A stretch of 64,000 bases of DNA, taken from the NCBI RefSeq assembly GCF_026016445.1, contig NZ_CP096147.1, positions 904,501-968,500 on the forward strand. Reading direction: 5' to 3'. The notes beneath the pieces are model-generated. The model searched no databases and was not told the DNA's origin. It saw only the letters and a list, made by a program, of their open reading frames with translations. Shown piece by piece: positions 9,869 through 20,124 of the stretch. Position numbers and translations under genes: made by a program. The stretch is from Cognatishimia activa (lineage in GTDB: Bacteria; Pseudomonadota; Alphaproteobacteria; Rhodobacterales; Rhodobacteraceae). Each line of letters begins with the position of its first letter. Positions within the stretch are counted from its first letter, which is position 1.

Positions 9869-10531
9869 ATGATCACGCTTCACCATGTGGCGGCGTCCCG
9901 TTCGTTTCGCACGCTTTGGCTTTTGGAAGAGCTGGGGCTGCCCTATGCGGTGAAACACTATAAGATCCGCGATGGATCCTTGCGTGATCCGGCGTTTCTG
10001 GAAATATCACCTGCTGGGCGTGTGCCTGCGCTGGAAATTGACGGGAAGGTCATTTTCGAAAGCCAGGCGATTACGCAGTATCTCTGTGAATCACGCTCAC
10101 TTGCAGGGCTGGCACCGAAACAGGATGAACCAGAACGGGTGGAGTACCTGCAATGGCTGGCTTTCGCAGAAACACAAGCCAGCATCATCGCGTCGCTGAA
10201 TTTACAGATGGTATTTTTGCGCCCGCCTGCGAAGCCCTCTGTGGTGGTTCTTAAACTGGAAATTGCGCGATTGGCAGCGACGCTGAAGCCGCTCGAAGAG
10301 GTTTTGGACGCGCAGAATTGGCTCCTTGCAGGTGGGTTTTCTGCGGCCGATACGATGCTGGGGTTCAACCTGTTTGCGGTTCAGTATTTTGTGGACCTGT
10401 CAGCCTTCCCGAATATCCGCGCCTATATGGAGCACATGGAGGAGCGGCCCGCGTTTAAGCGCGCGCGTGCGAACGATGGTGATCAGGAATTCTACGACAA
10501 ACCGTTCTATGCGCCTGAGGATTATGCCTGA
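9869..10531 (+). CDS. Glutathione S-transferase family protein
   Basis: A 220-residue cytosolic GST. The N-terminal thioredoxin-like domain has the ASRSFRTLWLLEELGLPY start, the cis-proline region GRVPALE near residues 46-52, and the FESQAITQYL glutathione-binding turn. The C-terminal domain is all-helical. It starts 3 bases after mccA and ends against hmgL, so it is part of the leucine operon. GSTs inside liu clusters may detoxify or dispose of reactive enoyl-CoA by-products, but that role is an inference. Confidence 0.9.
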   Translation: MITLHHVAASRSFRTLWLLEELGLPYAVKHYKIRDGSLRDPAFLEISPAGRVPALEIDGKVIFESQAITQYLCESRSLAGLAPKQDEPERVEYLQWLAFAETQASIIASLNLQMVFLRPPAKPSVVVLKLEIARLAATLKPLEEVLDAQNWLLAGGFSAADTMLGFNLFAVQYFVDLSAFPNIRAYMEHMEERPAFKRARANDGDQEFYDKPFYAPEDYA

Positions 10532-10532
10532 G

Positions 10533-11390
10533 ATGTCTGAATTCGTTGAGATTTTTGAAGTCGGCCCGCGGGATGGTTTGCAAAACGAAAAGGTGGAGAT
10601 CAATACGGAAGCCAAGGTGGCTTTGGTTGACCTGCTAAGCTCTGCAGGCTTCAAGCGCATTGAAGTTGCGAGCTTTGTATCCCCGAAATGGGTGCCGCAA
10701 ATGGCGGATTCAGCGGATGTACTGGCGGGGATCACGCGTAAGGTAGGCATTTCCTATGCGGCGCTGACGCCGAACAAAACGGGGTTTGAGCGGGCATTAG
10801 ACGCGCGGGCGGATGAGATTGCGATTTTTGCCTCTGCATCTGAAGGGTTCTCCAAGGCCAATATCAATGCGACGATCACCGAGAGCCTGGAGCGTTTTGA
10901 ATCCATAGCCGAAGCGGCCAAAGTGGCAGGCATACCAATGCGGGGATATGTCAGCTGCGTCACTGACTGTCCGTATGACGGTAAAACGGATCCAGCGGAT
11001 GTTGCGCGCGTGGCGAAAGCTTTATTTGACTTGGGCTGCTACGAGATTTCATTGGGCGATACCATCGGGCAGGGTACGCCAGACAGTATTGGCGCCATGT
11101 TGAAAGCGGTGACCAATGTGATCCCCGCGGAGCGCCTTGCGGGGCATTATCATGATACTTCTGGACGGGCGCTTGAAAACATCGAAGCCTCGCTGGATTT
11201 TGGTGTACGGGTCTTTGATGCGGCTGTGGGGGGGCTTGGCGGGTGTCCTTATGCGCCAGGGGCTGCAGGCAACGTCGCCACCGAAGCGGTTGATGCGCGT
11301 TTGAAAGCGCTTGGATATGAAACCGGCTTGGACGCCGAAGTGATCGGAAAAGCCGCCGAAATGGCGCGGGCCATGCGGGCAGGGAGCTAG
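10533..11390 (+). CDS. mvaB: Hydroxymethylglutaryl-CoA lyase
   Basis: Cleaves HMG-CoA to acetoacetate and acetyl-CoA, the last step of leucine degradation. The N-terminus EIFEVGPRDGLQNE is the HMG-CoA lyase signature with the metal-binding Asp. Other blocks are ASFVSPKWVPQMAD, SLGDTIGQGTP and the C-terminal GLGGCPYAPGAAGN with the catalytic Cys loop. The start at 10533 gives 285 residues. An ATG at 10524, overlapping the GST stop, is the alternative and sits closer to the GAGG at 10516. The TIM-barrel length is normal for bacterial enzymes. Confidence 0.94.
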   Translation: MSEFVEIFEVGPRDGLQNEKVEINTEAKVALVDLLSSAGFKRIEVASFVSPKWVPQMADSADVLAGITRKVGISYAALTPNKTGFERALDARADEIAIFASASEGFSKANINATITESLERFESIAEAAKVAGIPMRGYVSCVTDCPYDGKTDPADVARVAKALFDLGCYEISLGDTIGQGTPDSIGAMLKAVTNVIPAERLAGHYHDTSGRALENIEASLDFGVRVFDAAVGGLGGCPYAPGAAGNVATEAVDARLKALGYETGLDAEVIGKAAEMARAMRAGS

Positions 11391-11394
11391 GACC

Positions 11395-12177
11395 ATGTAT
11401 AATACAATCTCGATTGGCGTTGATATGCGTGGTGTCGCCACTCTGACTCTGGATCGGGTGGAAAAGCACAATGCAATGTCAGCAGAGATGATGCGTGAAC
11501 TGACAGAAGCTGCGCATACGCTGGGCGCCGATAAATCTGTGCGTGTGGTTGTCCTGACCGGGGCAGGGAAATCCTTCTGTGCTGGCGGTGACCTTGCGTG
11601 GATGAAAGAGCAGATGGCGGCTGACCCGGAAACTCGGTTTATCGAGGCGCGCAAGCTTGCTGAGATGTTGCAGGCGTTGAATACCCTGCCAAAGCCGCTG
11701 ATAGGCCGTTTGCAGGGCAATGCCTTTGGTGGTGGCGTCGGTTTAGCTTCTGTTTGCGATGTCGCCATCGGTGTGGAAAGCTTATCCATGGGTTTGACAG
11801 AAACCCGTTTGGGCCTGATCCCGGCCACCATCGGTCCCTATGTTTTGTCTCGTATGGGCGAGGCCATGGCGCGTCGGGTCTTTATGTCTGCGCGCCTTTT
11901 TGGTGCAGAGGAAGCGGTCTCGTTGGGTTTGCTGGCGAAAGCCGTGCCCGCAGACGCACTGGATGCATCAGTCGAAGCCGAAGTGAAACCCTACCTAGCT
12001 TGCGCCCCAGAAGCCGTTGCGCGGGCCAAGGCTCTGGCACGCCGTCTGGGACCACGGATCGACGATGAGGTGATCGATCATACCATAGGGGAATTGGTTG
12101 CCTGCTGGGATGGGGATGAAGCCAAAGAAGGGGTCAGCGCCTTCTTTGAAAAGCGCAAAGCAAGCTGGAATTCTTAA
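11395..12177 (+). CDS. liuC: Enoyl-CoA hydratase family, probable methylglutaconyl-CoA hydratase (LiuC)
   Basis: A 260-residue crotonase-fold enzyme, inferred to hydrate 3-methylglutaconyl-CoA to HMG-CoA, between MccAB and HMG-CoA lyase. The crotonase oxyanion blocks GAGKSFCAGGDLAWM (near residues 58-72) and GNAFGGGVGLASVCDVAIG (near 108-126) are present, followed by the SLGLLAKAVP stretch. The specific substrate comes from operon context. It is the last gene; a hairpin with a weak T-rich tail follows at 12181. Confidence 0.9.
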   Translation: MYNTISIGVDMRGVATLTLDRVEKHNAMSAEMMRELTEAAHTLGADKSVRVVVLTGAGKSFCAGGDLAWMKEQMAADPETRFIEARKLAEMLQALNTLPKPLIGRLQGNAFGGGVGLASVCDVAIGVESLSMGLTETRLGLIPATIGPYVLSRMGEAMARRVFMSARLFGAEEAVSLGLLAKAVPADALDASVEAEVKPYLACAPEAVARAKALARRLGPRIDDEVIDHTIGELVACWDGDEAKEGVSAFFEKRKASWNS

Positions 12178-12180
12178 AGC

Positions 12181-12210
12181 AAGGGTCGGAGGTTTCCGAT
12201 CCTTCTTCGT
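12181..12210 (+). terminator. Weak intrinsic terminator after the leucine operon
   Basis: AAGGGTCGGA and TCCGATCCTT (12181-12190 and 12195-12204) pair over ten positions with one G-T wobble around a 4-base loop. A short CTTCGTT tail follows rather than a clean T run. It begins 3 bases after the liuC stop, the expected place for the operon terminator. Confidence 0.5.
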
Positions 12211-12543
12211 TAGGGATGAGTCGCACAAATTGGCGAAAAATTCTGCCTGAACGCTAAATATAGGCCGCGGCTGAAAAAGAATCTCATACGATTTCCTGTA
12301 AATTCTGCGTGAAAGAGCAGAAATTTTTTTACATTTTATGTCTCGAAAGGGGCTTTAAGGCTTTGTGAGCTTAAAGAATCTGACAGGTGCGACACATGTG
12401 CCTATTGCGACTCGTTAAATGCGCAAGGATACGGGCGGATTTGGTTGACCATCTCCTAAGGCATAACTACAACCGTCAGGACTATACAGCTATTTGAATT
12501 GCCGCTGGATTCCTTGAATTGGGCCGCATGAAAGGAGCCACCT
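12211..12543 (+). promoter_or_regulatory. Promoter region of the nuo operon
   Basis: No gene is visible in this 333-base AT-richer gap. The best sigma-70-like candidate is TTGACC at 12445-12450 and TACAAC at 12468-12473, with a 17-base spacer. This would place the transcript start about 65 bases before nuoA. A T-rich stretch near 12325-12342 and the inverted ACACATGTG at 12393 could be further control sites. No sharper operator was recognised. Confidence 0.4.
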
Positions 12544-14034
<1,491 letters not shown>

Positions 14035-14038
<4 letters not shown>

Positions 14039-14214
14039 GCTCGATCGGATATCTGATCATGGCGGCTCTGACCTTTGTGCCGTTCTGGATCTTCCTGCCA
14101 AAGTTCAATCTGCCGTCTTGGTTTGCGATTTTCTCGCTCACACCATTCACGGTGATCCCACTTCTTTGGGTAATGGCATTCCGTGACAAAATTAAAATTC
14201 CGGGGATCGACTAA
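14035..14214 (+). CDS. Small membrane protein between nuoC and nuoD (59 aa)
   Basis: This frame starts with an ATG that overlaps the nuoC stop (ATGA) and ends with a TAA that shares a base with the nuoD ATG (TAATG). It reads [20 protein letters not shown], then [20 protein letters not shown] and [19 protein letters not shown]. Two hydrophobic stretches, about residues 5-20 and 28-47, are followed by a basic tail, as in a two-helix inner-membrane protein. AGGGGAGAAAGC lies before the ATG. Exact stop-start coupling on both sides argues for real translation. I recognise no family; accessory or assembly roles for complex I are inference. Confidence 0.8.
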
Positions 14215-15437
14215 TGGACGGCTCCAAATTTGATGACGGCAGCGTTGACGCGCTGCAGGGCGAACAGAAAATTCGCAATTTCAACCTGAACTTCGGCCCA
14301 CAACACCCTGCGGCGCATGGTGTTTTGCGTTTGGTGCTTGAGCTTGATGGTGAGATCGTGGAACGCTGCGATCCCCACGTAGGACTACTGCATCGCGGTA
14401 CCGAAAAGCTGATGGAAAGCCGCACATATCTACAGAACCTGCCGTACTTTGACCGGCTGGATTATGTGGCTCCGATGAATCAGGAACACGCTTGGTGCTT
14501 GGCAATCGAGAAGCTGACAGGCACCGAAGTCCCACGCCGTGGCCAGTTAATCCGCGTGCTGTTCTGCGAAATAGGTCGTGTGCTGAACCACCTGATGAAC
14601 GTGACCACACAGGCGATGGATGTTGGTGCGTTGACACCTCCGCTCTGGGGCTTTGAAGATCGCGAGAAGCTGATGATCTTCTACGAACGGGCTTGTGGTG
14701 CGCGTCTTCACGCGAACTACTTCCGTCCGGGTGGGGTGCATCAGGATATTGATGACAAACTGGTTGATGACATCGAGGAATGGGCAATCACATTCCCAGA
14801 ACGTCTGGATGACATCGATGGGTTGCTGACTGAAAACCGCATTTTCAAGCAACGCAACGTAGATATTGGCGTCGTCACTCCTGATGACGTGCACGAATGG
14901 GGCTTTTCCGGCGTGATGGCGCGTTCTGCCGGGCTGGCATGGGATTTGCGCCGTGCTCAGCCATATGAGTGCTACGACGAGTTTGAATTCCAGGTGCCGG
15001 TTGGCAAAAACGGTGACTGCTATGACCGCTACCTGATGCGCATGGAAGAGATGCGTCAGTCGGTTTCGATCATCCGCCAGGCCATCGTGAAGCTGCGTGA
15101 AGCGACCGGCGACGTGCTGGCGCGAGGCAAAATCACACCGCCGAAGCGCAGCGAAATGAAAACGTCCATGGAAAGCCTGATCCATCACTTCAAGCTTTAT
15201 ACCGAAGGTTTCCACGTGCCTGCGGGCGAAGTTTACTGCGCGGTCGAAGCGCCAAAAGGCGAGTTTGGCGTTTACCTGGTGGCTGATGGCACCAACAAGC
15301 CGTATCGCAGCAAAATCCGCGCGCCGGGCTATGCGCATCTGCAAGCCATGGACCACATTTCCAAAGGCCACCAGCTGGCTGATGTCGCTGCCATCATCGG
15401 CACCATGGACATCGTGTTTGGGGAGATCGACCGCTAA
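14214..15437 (+). CDS. nuoD: NADH-quinone oxidoreductase subunit D
   Basis: A 407-residue 49-kDa-type subunit that forms the quinone pocket with NuoB. It opens with the family block [23 protein letters not shown], with the His-containing quinone loop, and continues with [12 protein letters not shown] and [13 protein letters not shown]. The C-terminus VFGEIDR is canonical. The start shares its A with the stop of the small membrane gene. The stop in turn shares a base with nuoE (TAATG). Confidence 0.97.
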   Translation: MDGSKFDDGSVDALQGEQKIRNFNLNFGPQHPAAHGVLRLVLELDGEIVERCDPHVGLLHRGTEKLMESRTYLQNLPYFDRLDYVAPMNQEHAWCLAIEKLTGTEVPRRGQLIRVLFCEIGRVLNHLMNVTTQAMDVGALTPPLWGFEDREKLMIFYERACGARLHANYFRPGGVHQDIDDKLVDDIEEWAITFPERLDDIDGLLTENRIFKQRNVDIGVVTPDDVHEWGFSGVMARSAGLAWDLRRAQPYECYDEFEFQVPVGKNGDCYDRYLMRMEEMRQSVSIIRQAIVKLREATGDVLARGKITPPKRSEMKTSMESLIHHFKLYTEGFHVPAGEVYCAVEAPKGEFGVYLVADGTNKPYRSKIRAPGYAHLQAMDHISKGHQLADVAAIIGTMDIVFGEIDR

Positions 15438-16546
15438 TGCTCCGCCGTCTTTATCACGAACAACCGGATAGTTTCACCTTCACTCCGGCGAACCAAGCTT
15501 GGGCTGAAGCGCAGATCACTAAGTATCCTGAGGGCCGTCAGGCCTCTGCTGTGATCCCACTTTTGTGGCGCGCGCAGGAGCAGGAGGGCTGGGTCACGAA
15601 GCCAGCGATCGAGTATATCGCGGACATGCTGGATATGGCCTATATTCGGGTGCTGGAAGTCACGTCTTTCTACTTTATGTTTCAGATGCAACCTGTTGGT
15701 TCCGTTGCGCATTTGCAGATTTGCGGAACCACTTCCTGCATGATTTGTGGCGCTGAAGATCTGATTGCGGTTTGTAAAGAAAAGATTGCTGCCAACCCTC
15801 ATGAGCTTTCTGCAGATGGCAAGTTTAGCTGGGAAGAGGTGGAATGTCTGGGTGCTTGTACAAACGCCCCGATGGCGCAGATCGGTAAAGACTATTACGA
15901 GGACCTGACTGCAGACGGTCTCGCCAAAATGATCGATGAGATGGCGGCGGGCAATGTGCCTGTGCCGGGGCCTCAGAACGGGCGTTATGCGGCAGAGCCT
16001 TTGTCTGGGCTGACATCGCTGACCGAATTTGATAGCGGCAAGACGCAGTATAACGCATCGGCACAGCTGGCAACTGATCTGGGTGACAGCATCAAGCGGA
16101 TCGATGGTTCTGAAGTGCCTTTGACGACACCTTGGATTGGTAAAGACGGCAAGGTTGCTGGCCGGGATACGGCTGAGCCTACACCTAAGGCGCCTGCGCC
16201 AGCAAAACCTGCTGTGAAGCAGGCGGAAGAGGCTAAGAAAGCCGAAAAGCCAGCCAAGAAACCTGCTGCGAAAAAGCCGGCTAAGAAAGCGACTGATTCA
16301 GGTACAGATGATCTGAAAGAACTGAAAGGCGTCGGACCTGCACTTGAGAAAAAGCTGCATGACGCAGGCGTGACAAGCTTTGCGCAAATCGCAGCCTGGG
16401 GTGCAGATGATATCGCTGAGATGGACGACAAACTGTCGTTCAAAGGGCGCATTGAGCGTGATGGATGGATCGAACAAGCAAAGAAACTCGCGGCAGGTGA
16501 AGCCACAGAGTTTTCCAAGAAAGTCAAAAAAGGTGACGTTTATTAA
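15437..16546 (+). CDS. nuoE: NADH-quinone oxidoreductase subunit E with C-terminal helix-hairpin-helix-like extension
   Basis: The first 170 or so residues are the thioredoxin-like 24-kDa subunit. [2Fe-2S] N1a ligands are in [11 protein letters not shown] and [13 protein letters not shown]. The protein is 369 residues, about twice the core length. After an Ala/Pro/Lys-rich linker, histone-H1-like near residues 250-288, comes a compact domain (about 293-352) starting [17 protein letters not shown]. This has the GVG turn of helix-hairpin-helix folds. About 50 of 60 residues match the same domain in the next protein. Long NuoE proteins occur in Rhodobacterales; the tail's role is unknown to me. 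Confidence 0.95.
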   Translation: MLRRLYHEQPDSFTFTPANQAWAEAQITKYPEGRQASAVIPLLWRAQEQEGWVTKPAIEYIADMLDMAYIRVLEVTSFYFMFQMQPVGSVAHLQICGTTSCMICGAEDLIAVCKEKIAANPHELSADGKFSWEEVECLGACTNAPMAQIGKDYYEDLTADGLAKMIDEMAAGNVPVPGPQNGRYAAEPLSGLTSLTEFDSGKTQYNASAQLATDLGDSIKRIDGSEVPLTTPWIGKDGKVAGRDTAEPTPKAPAPAKPAVKQAEEAKKAEKPAKKPAAKKPAKKATDSGTDDLKELKGVGPALEKKLHDAGVTSFAQIAAWGADDIAEMDDKLSFKGRIERDGWIEQAKKLAAGEATEFSKKVKKGDVY

Positions 16547-16571
16547 CAAGTTCTGAAACGGGGGAAATGCA

Positions 16572-17147
16572 ATGGGACAAACAGATCAAAACAAAACGTG
16601 CAGCGCAGTGTGCTGGGTGATAGCGGCGGTATTGGGGATAATCCTCTTTTTCCTGCTTACACCGGCTGTGGCGTTCTTGATTGCATTAATCCTTGCGGTG
16701 GTGGCGGTGTTTGTTTTGGCGATGCTGTTTAAGAAGTTTTTTTGCAGCAACGCGCCTGAAGCGGTTGAAGCGGCACCCGCACCAGCTCCGGCTTCTCCAG
16801 CACCTGAGCCAGCTCCTGCACCGGAGCCTGAGGTAGAGGCGGTTGCGACCGCAGCCGAGCCCGCTGCCGAAGAAGCTCCTGCCGAAGAGGCGGCTCCGAT
16901 GGAAGAGGACAAACCATCTGCTCCGGCAGCGGCAGCGAGTGCCGGTGCAGCGGATAATTTGAAATTACTGAAAGGCGTGGGACCTGCGCTGGAGAAAAAA
17001 CTGCATGCGGCCGGAGTGACAAGCTTTGCGCAGATTGCAGCTTGGGGCCCAGAAGATGTGGCAGAGATGGACGATAAACTATCGTTCAAAGGTCGCATCG
17101 ATCGGGACAATTGGATTGGTCAGGCGAAAGACCTGGCTGGGAAGTAA
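16572..17147 (+). CDS. Membrane-anchored protein with the NuoE-type helix-hairpin-helix domain
   Basis: A 191-residue protein of three parts. Residues about 13-53 are strongly hydrophobic (one or two helices, [20 protein letters not shown] onward). Residues about 60-122 are a Pro/Ala/Glu-rich acidic linker. Residues about 127-191 are a domain starting [16 protein letters not shown], nearly identical to the NuoE tail. The shared domain suggests duplication within the operon and a role at the membrane near complex I. GGGGAAATGCA precedes the ATG. The domain resembles nucleic-acid-binding HhH folds, but binding DNA here would be surprising and is unproven. Confidence 0.85.
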   Translation: MGQTDQNKTCSAVCWVIAAVLGIILFFLLTPAVAFLIALILAVVAVFVLAMLFKKFFCSNAPEAVEAAPAPAPASPAPEPAPAPEPEVEAVATAAEPAAEEAPAEEAAPMEEDKPSAPAAAASAGAADNLKLLKGVGPALEKKLHAAGVTSFAQIAAWGPEDVAEMDDKLSFKGRIDRDNWIGQAKDLAGK

Positions 17148-17192
17148 AAGAAACTGTCGCGTCCTTCGGGGCGCGTCGTGAAACGGCGGAAT

Positions 17193-17420
17193 ATGACGGG
17201 AACCGAAAGAGATCAGCTGCTGGCGCGCAAAGGGCGCATGCTGAGCCTTGTGATTGCAGGGACGTTGATCATCTGGATGCTTCTGCAAGTCATTTCACCA
17301 ATGATTGGACTGCCGGGGCGTTTTGCTCTGCTGTTTGATTTCGCGGCGATGGCGGCGCTGGTTTGGGCGCTGGTCAATGTTTATCAGCTCTGGCGCGCGC
17401 GCCGGGAAGAAGAAGGGTAA
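17193..17420 (+). CDS. DUF5337-type small membrane protein in the nuo operon
   Basis: A 75-residue protein beginning MTGTERDQLLARKGRMLSLV with two hydrophobic helices, about residues 17-36 and 44-64, and a basic end WRARREEEG. The layout (ARKGR...SLVIAGT...ALVWALVNVYQLWRARR) is what I remember for DUF5337 proteins of Rhodobacteraceae, which sit in nuo clusters. GGCGGA lies just upstream of this ATG; a GTG at 17178 would add five residues. The role is unknown; the position before nuoF suggests a complex I accessory function. Confidence 0.78.
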   Translation: MTGTERDQLLARKGRMLSLVIAGTLIIWMLLQVISPMIGLPGRFALLFDFAAMAALVWALVNVYQLWRARREEEG

Positions 17421-17426
17421 AACGGG

Positions 17427-18725
17427 ATGCTCAAAGATCAGGACCGTATCTTTACCAACCTCTATGGCATGCACGAGCGCACGCTTGCGGGCGCGAAGCA
17501 GCGTGGCCATTGGGATGGCACGGCGGGCATCATCGAAAAAGGTCGCGACTGGATCATCGACAATATGAAGGCCTCTGGCCTGCGTGGTCGCGGCGGCGCG
17601 GGCTTCCCGACGGGGTTGAAGTGGTCCTTCATGCCGAAGGAAAGCGATGGACGCCCCGCGTATTTGGTGATCAACGCAGATGAATCCGAGCCAGGCACCT
17701 GTAAAGACCGCGAGATCATGCGCCATGATCCGCATACGCTGATCGAAGGGGCCTTAATTGCCTCCTTCGCGATGAATGCCCACACCTGCTACATCTACCT
17801 GCGCGGCGAATATATCCGCGAGCGCGAGGCGCTGCAGGCCGCCATCGACGAATGTTATGACGCGGGTCTTCTGGGTCGCAATGCCGCCGGTTCCGGTTGG
17901 GACTTTGACGTCTTCCTGCACCATGGCGCAGGGGCTTATATCTGCGGCGAAGAAACGGCTCTGATTGAAAGCCTTGAAGGCAAAAAGGGCATGCCGCGCA
18001 TGAAACCGCCTTTCCCAGCGGGCGCAGGTCTTTATGGCTGCCCAACCACCGTGAACAACGTTGAATCCATCGCCGTTGTACCAACCATCCTGCGCCGCGG
18101 GGCCGAATGGTTTGCGGGCTTTGGTCGCGCGAACAATGCGGGCACCAAACTCTTTGCGATTTCGGGCCATGTGAACAACCCATGTGTGGTCGAAGAGGCC
18201 ATGTCGATTTCATTCGAAGAGCTGATCGAGAAACACTGCGGTGGCATTCGCGGTGGCTGGGACAATCTTCTGGCGGTCATTCCGGGTGGGTCTTCCGTGC
18301 CTTGCGTGCGGGGTGAAAACATGCGCGATGCGACCATGGATTTTGATTACCTGCGCAATGAGCTGGGGTCGGGCCTTGGTACTGCTGCCGTGATCGTCAT
18401 GGACAAGCAGACCGATATCATCAAAGCGATCTGGCGTCTTTCAAAGTTCTACAAACACGAAAGCTGCGGTCAGTGTACTCCGTGCCGTGAAGGCACCGGG
18501 TGGATGATGCGCGTGATGGACCGTCTGGTGAAAGGCGAGGCCGATATTGAAGAAATCGACATGCTTTGGGATGTGACCAAGCAAGTTGAAGGCCACACCA
18601 TCTGCGCGCTTGGCGATGCAGCAGCTTGGCCAATTCAAGGTCTCATTCGTAATTTCCGCGAAGAGATTGAAGATCGCATTAAATCAATAAAGACAGGTCG
18701 CGTTTCAGCGATTGCAGCGGAGTAA
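17427..18725 (+). CDS. nuoF: NADH-quinone oxidoreductase subunit F
   Basis: A 432-residue NADH-binding 51-kDa subunit. The FMN/NADH site is [15 protein letters not shown] near residues 54-68, with [15 protein letters not shown] following. Ligands of [4Fe-4S] N3 are in [12 protein letters not shown] and the later [12 protein letters not shown]. It starts 6 bases after the DUF5337-type gene and ends 5 bases before a lipoprotein-like gene. Confidence 0.97.
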   Translation: MLKDQDRIFTNLYGMHERTLAGAKQRGHWDGTAGIIEKGRDWIIDNMKASGLRGRGGAGFPTGLKWSFMPKESDGRPAYLVINADESEPGTCKDREIMRHDPHTLIEGALIASFAMNAHTCYIYLRGEYIREREALQAAIDECYDAGLLGRNAAGSGWDFDVFLHHGAGAYICGEETALIESLEGKKGMPRMKPPFPAGAGLYGCPTTVNNVESIAVVPTILRRGAEWFAGFGRANNAGTKLFAISGHVNNPCVVEEAMSISFEELIEKHCGGIRGGWDNLLAVIPGGSSVPCVRGENMRDATMDFDYLRNELGSGLGTAAVIVMDKQTDIIKAIWRLSKFYKHESCGQCTPCREGTGWMMRVMDRLVKGEADIEEIDMLWDVTKQVEGHTICALGDAAAWPIQGLIRNFREEIEDRIKSIKTGRVSAIAAE

Positions 18726-18730
18726 TTCCT

Positions 18731-19201
18731 TTGAAGAGCATTTCAATTTCCTTGGTGATCAGTTTTGCGGTTTTGGCGGGATGCCAAACCACAACCAACG
18801 GAGATACCGTGTCGTCAGCCTCTCAATGGAAGCAGGCGCAGGAGGTACGTAGTGCTAAGCTCAATTCACCAGCGCGACTGCGGTTTTCTGCATTGACAGA
18901 CGAAGAAGGGTTCGCTGCATTTGCAGTCGCTGCCCATATTTTTGAACGTTGTGACGGCATGGAGGTCAGTAAATTTGCTCAAGAATATGCACGTCCAACG
19001 TTCAACCGAGCAGCTGTTTTCAAAGGCAAAGATAAGGTCGCGGCTGCATTTGAACGTGCAAAAGCAAATTTTGCTGCAAAGTATGGCAAGCCACTCATTT
19101 CAGACGCCAACCATTGTGATGCGGCGCAAAGAGAGATCAAGGAACAAACCGCCGCGAGCTTCTTCTTTGATACTTCGAATACTGGGGCAGCAAATTCATG
19201 A
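18731..19201 (+). CDS. Putative lipoprotein, distant relative of the DUF5333-type protein nearby
   Basis: A 156-residue frame starting with TTG, with GGAG 8 bases upstream. The signal MKSISISLVISFAVLAGC has a lipobox (VLAGC), predicting an acylated Cys18. The mature part has two more Cys; VAAHIFERC and NHCDAAQREI align by eye with IADEIRNTC and [10 protein letters not shown] in the protein at 19712. This suggests paralogy and a possible disulfide. It overlaps the next gene by four bases. Composition is AT-richer than the nuo genes. No function can be assigned. Confidence 0.68.
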   Translation: MKSISISLVISFAVLAGCQTTTNGDTVSSASQWKQAQEVRSAKLNSPARLRFSALTDEEGFAAFAVAAHIFERCDGMEVSKFAQEYARPTFNRAAVFKGKDKVAAAFERAKANFAAKYGKPLISDANHCDAAQREIKEQTAASFFFDTSNTGAANS

Positions 19202-19533
19202 ACATTCGTGTTGTAATATCAATCGGACTGGTTGCATTGATGGCAACTTCGGCCTGTTCGCGCTTGAAGAAGGATGATGGGGTGCGGTTTGACGGACAGA
19301 AGTTCCGCATAAAAGCCTCCAAGGTCGACAAAGACGATCGGAGCCGCTTTGTGACGTCGGCCGCTCCGGCTTCAAAATCTTTGGACGGTGCGCGCGAGGC
19401 TGCAGCTTATGGCGGTACCGAATATTGCATCGCGCAGTATGGCACTTCTCTGATTGCTTGGGCCCACGGTCCAGAGGATGATCCAAAATTTGATGGCGAC
19501 CGTTTGGTGCTGGAAGGACAGTGCAAACCGTGA
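19198..19533 (+). CDS. Putative lipoprotein of unknown function
   Basis: A 111-residue frame whose ATG overlaps the preceding stop by four bases. The leader MNIRVVISIGLVALMATSAC ends in a TSAC lipobox-like site, so acylation at Cys20 is possible. The mature part has the segment DGQKFRIKASKVDKDDRSRF and a paired Cys at EYCIAQYG and EGQCKP near the end. I recognise no family. It is followed by a 178-base gap with two hairpins. Confidence 0.65.
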   Translation: MNIRVVISIGLVALMATSACSRLKKDDGVRFDGQKFRIKASKVDKDDRSRFVTSAAPASKSLDGAREAAAYGGTEYCIAQYGTSLIAWAHGPEDDPKFDGDRLVLEGQCKP

Positions 19534-19539
19534 TCCAGC

Positions 19540-19615
19540 CATCGGCATATCCGGGGCCGTGCAATGTGCGGGGCCCAGCCGATGATCGGCAAAACTGCGC
19601 TGATTTCAGCGCAGT
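19540..19615 (+). other. Two consecutive RNA hairpins inside the nuo operon
   Basis: The first pairs CATCGGC (19540-19546) with GCCGATG (19578-19584), with an inner stem GGGCC (19554-19558)/GGCCC (19572-19576). The second is a perfect dyad ACTGCGCTGA-TT-TCAGCGCAGT (19594-19615). Neither is followed by a T run, so they are not classical terminators. They fill the longest gap inside the operon, between the second lipoprotein gene and the DUF5333-type gene. Processing, stability or attenuation are possible roles. Confidence 0.5.
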
Positions 19616-19711
19616 AGGGGCGTGTTATTGCATAACAGCCTCCCAAATCCCTGATCTAGACCAGAGCGGGTGCTTTTTGAGCGCCTCTTTTGGCATGAAC
19701 GGAGATTTGAC

Positions 19712-20122
19712 ATGCGTATGATTATGATTGCGGGCCTTGTGGCCACCACTTTGATGTCCTCGACCGGTATTGCTCAGGCAAAACGGCCTTTGGAAGAGGT
19801 GTCCAGCATCACCGATGGCCTGCTTTGGATTGGTATTGCAGATGAGATCCGCAACACCTGCCCAAGCATTTCGGCGCGGATGTTCCGGGCGCTTAATCGC
19901 ATCAACAGCATCCACAACGAAGCCAAGTCGCTTGGCTACACCAAAGATGAAATCGAAACCTTCCGCACAAGCGATGCCAATAAGGCAGAGTTGCGCCGCA
20001 GAGGCGAGGCCTATCTCGCGGCCAATGGCGTGAAGTTTGATGATCCCGAAACCTATTGTGCAGCTGGACGCGCGGAAATCGCAAAATCTAGCCAGATCGG
20101 CACGCTTTTAAGGGCGAACTAA
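19712..20122 (+). CDS. DUF5333-type secreted protein
   Basis: A 136-residue protein starting [19 protein letters not shown] with predicted signal peptidase cleavage after AQA (residue 23 or so). The pattern [22 protein letters not shown]...[20 protein letters not shown] matches what I remember of DUF5333 proteins, which are encoded before nuoG in Rhodobacteraceae. Two Cys, 66 residues apart, could form a disulfide. GGAG is 7-8 bases before the chosen ATG; an upstream TTG is less likely. The periplasmic role is unknown. It ends 2 bases before nuoG. Confidence 0.78.
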   Translation: MRMIMIAGLVATTLMSSTGIAQAKRPLEEVSSITDGLLWIGIADEIRNTCPSISARMFRALNRINSIHNEAKSLGYTKDEIETFRTSDANKAELRRRGEAYLAANGVKFDDPETYCAAGRAEIAKSSQIGTLLRAN

Positions 20123-20124
20123 CT

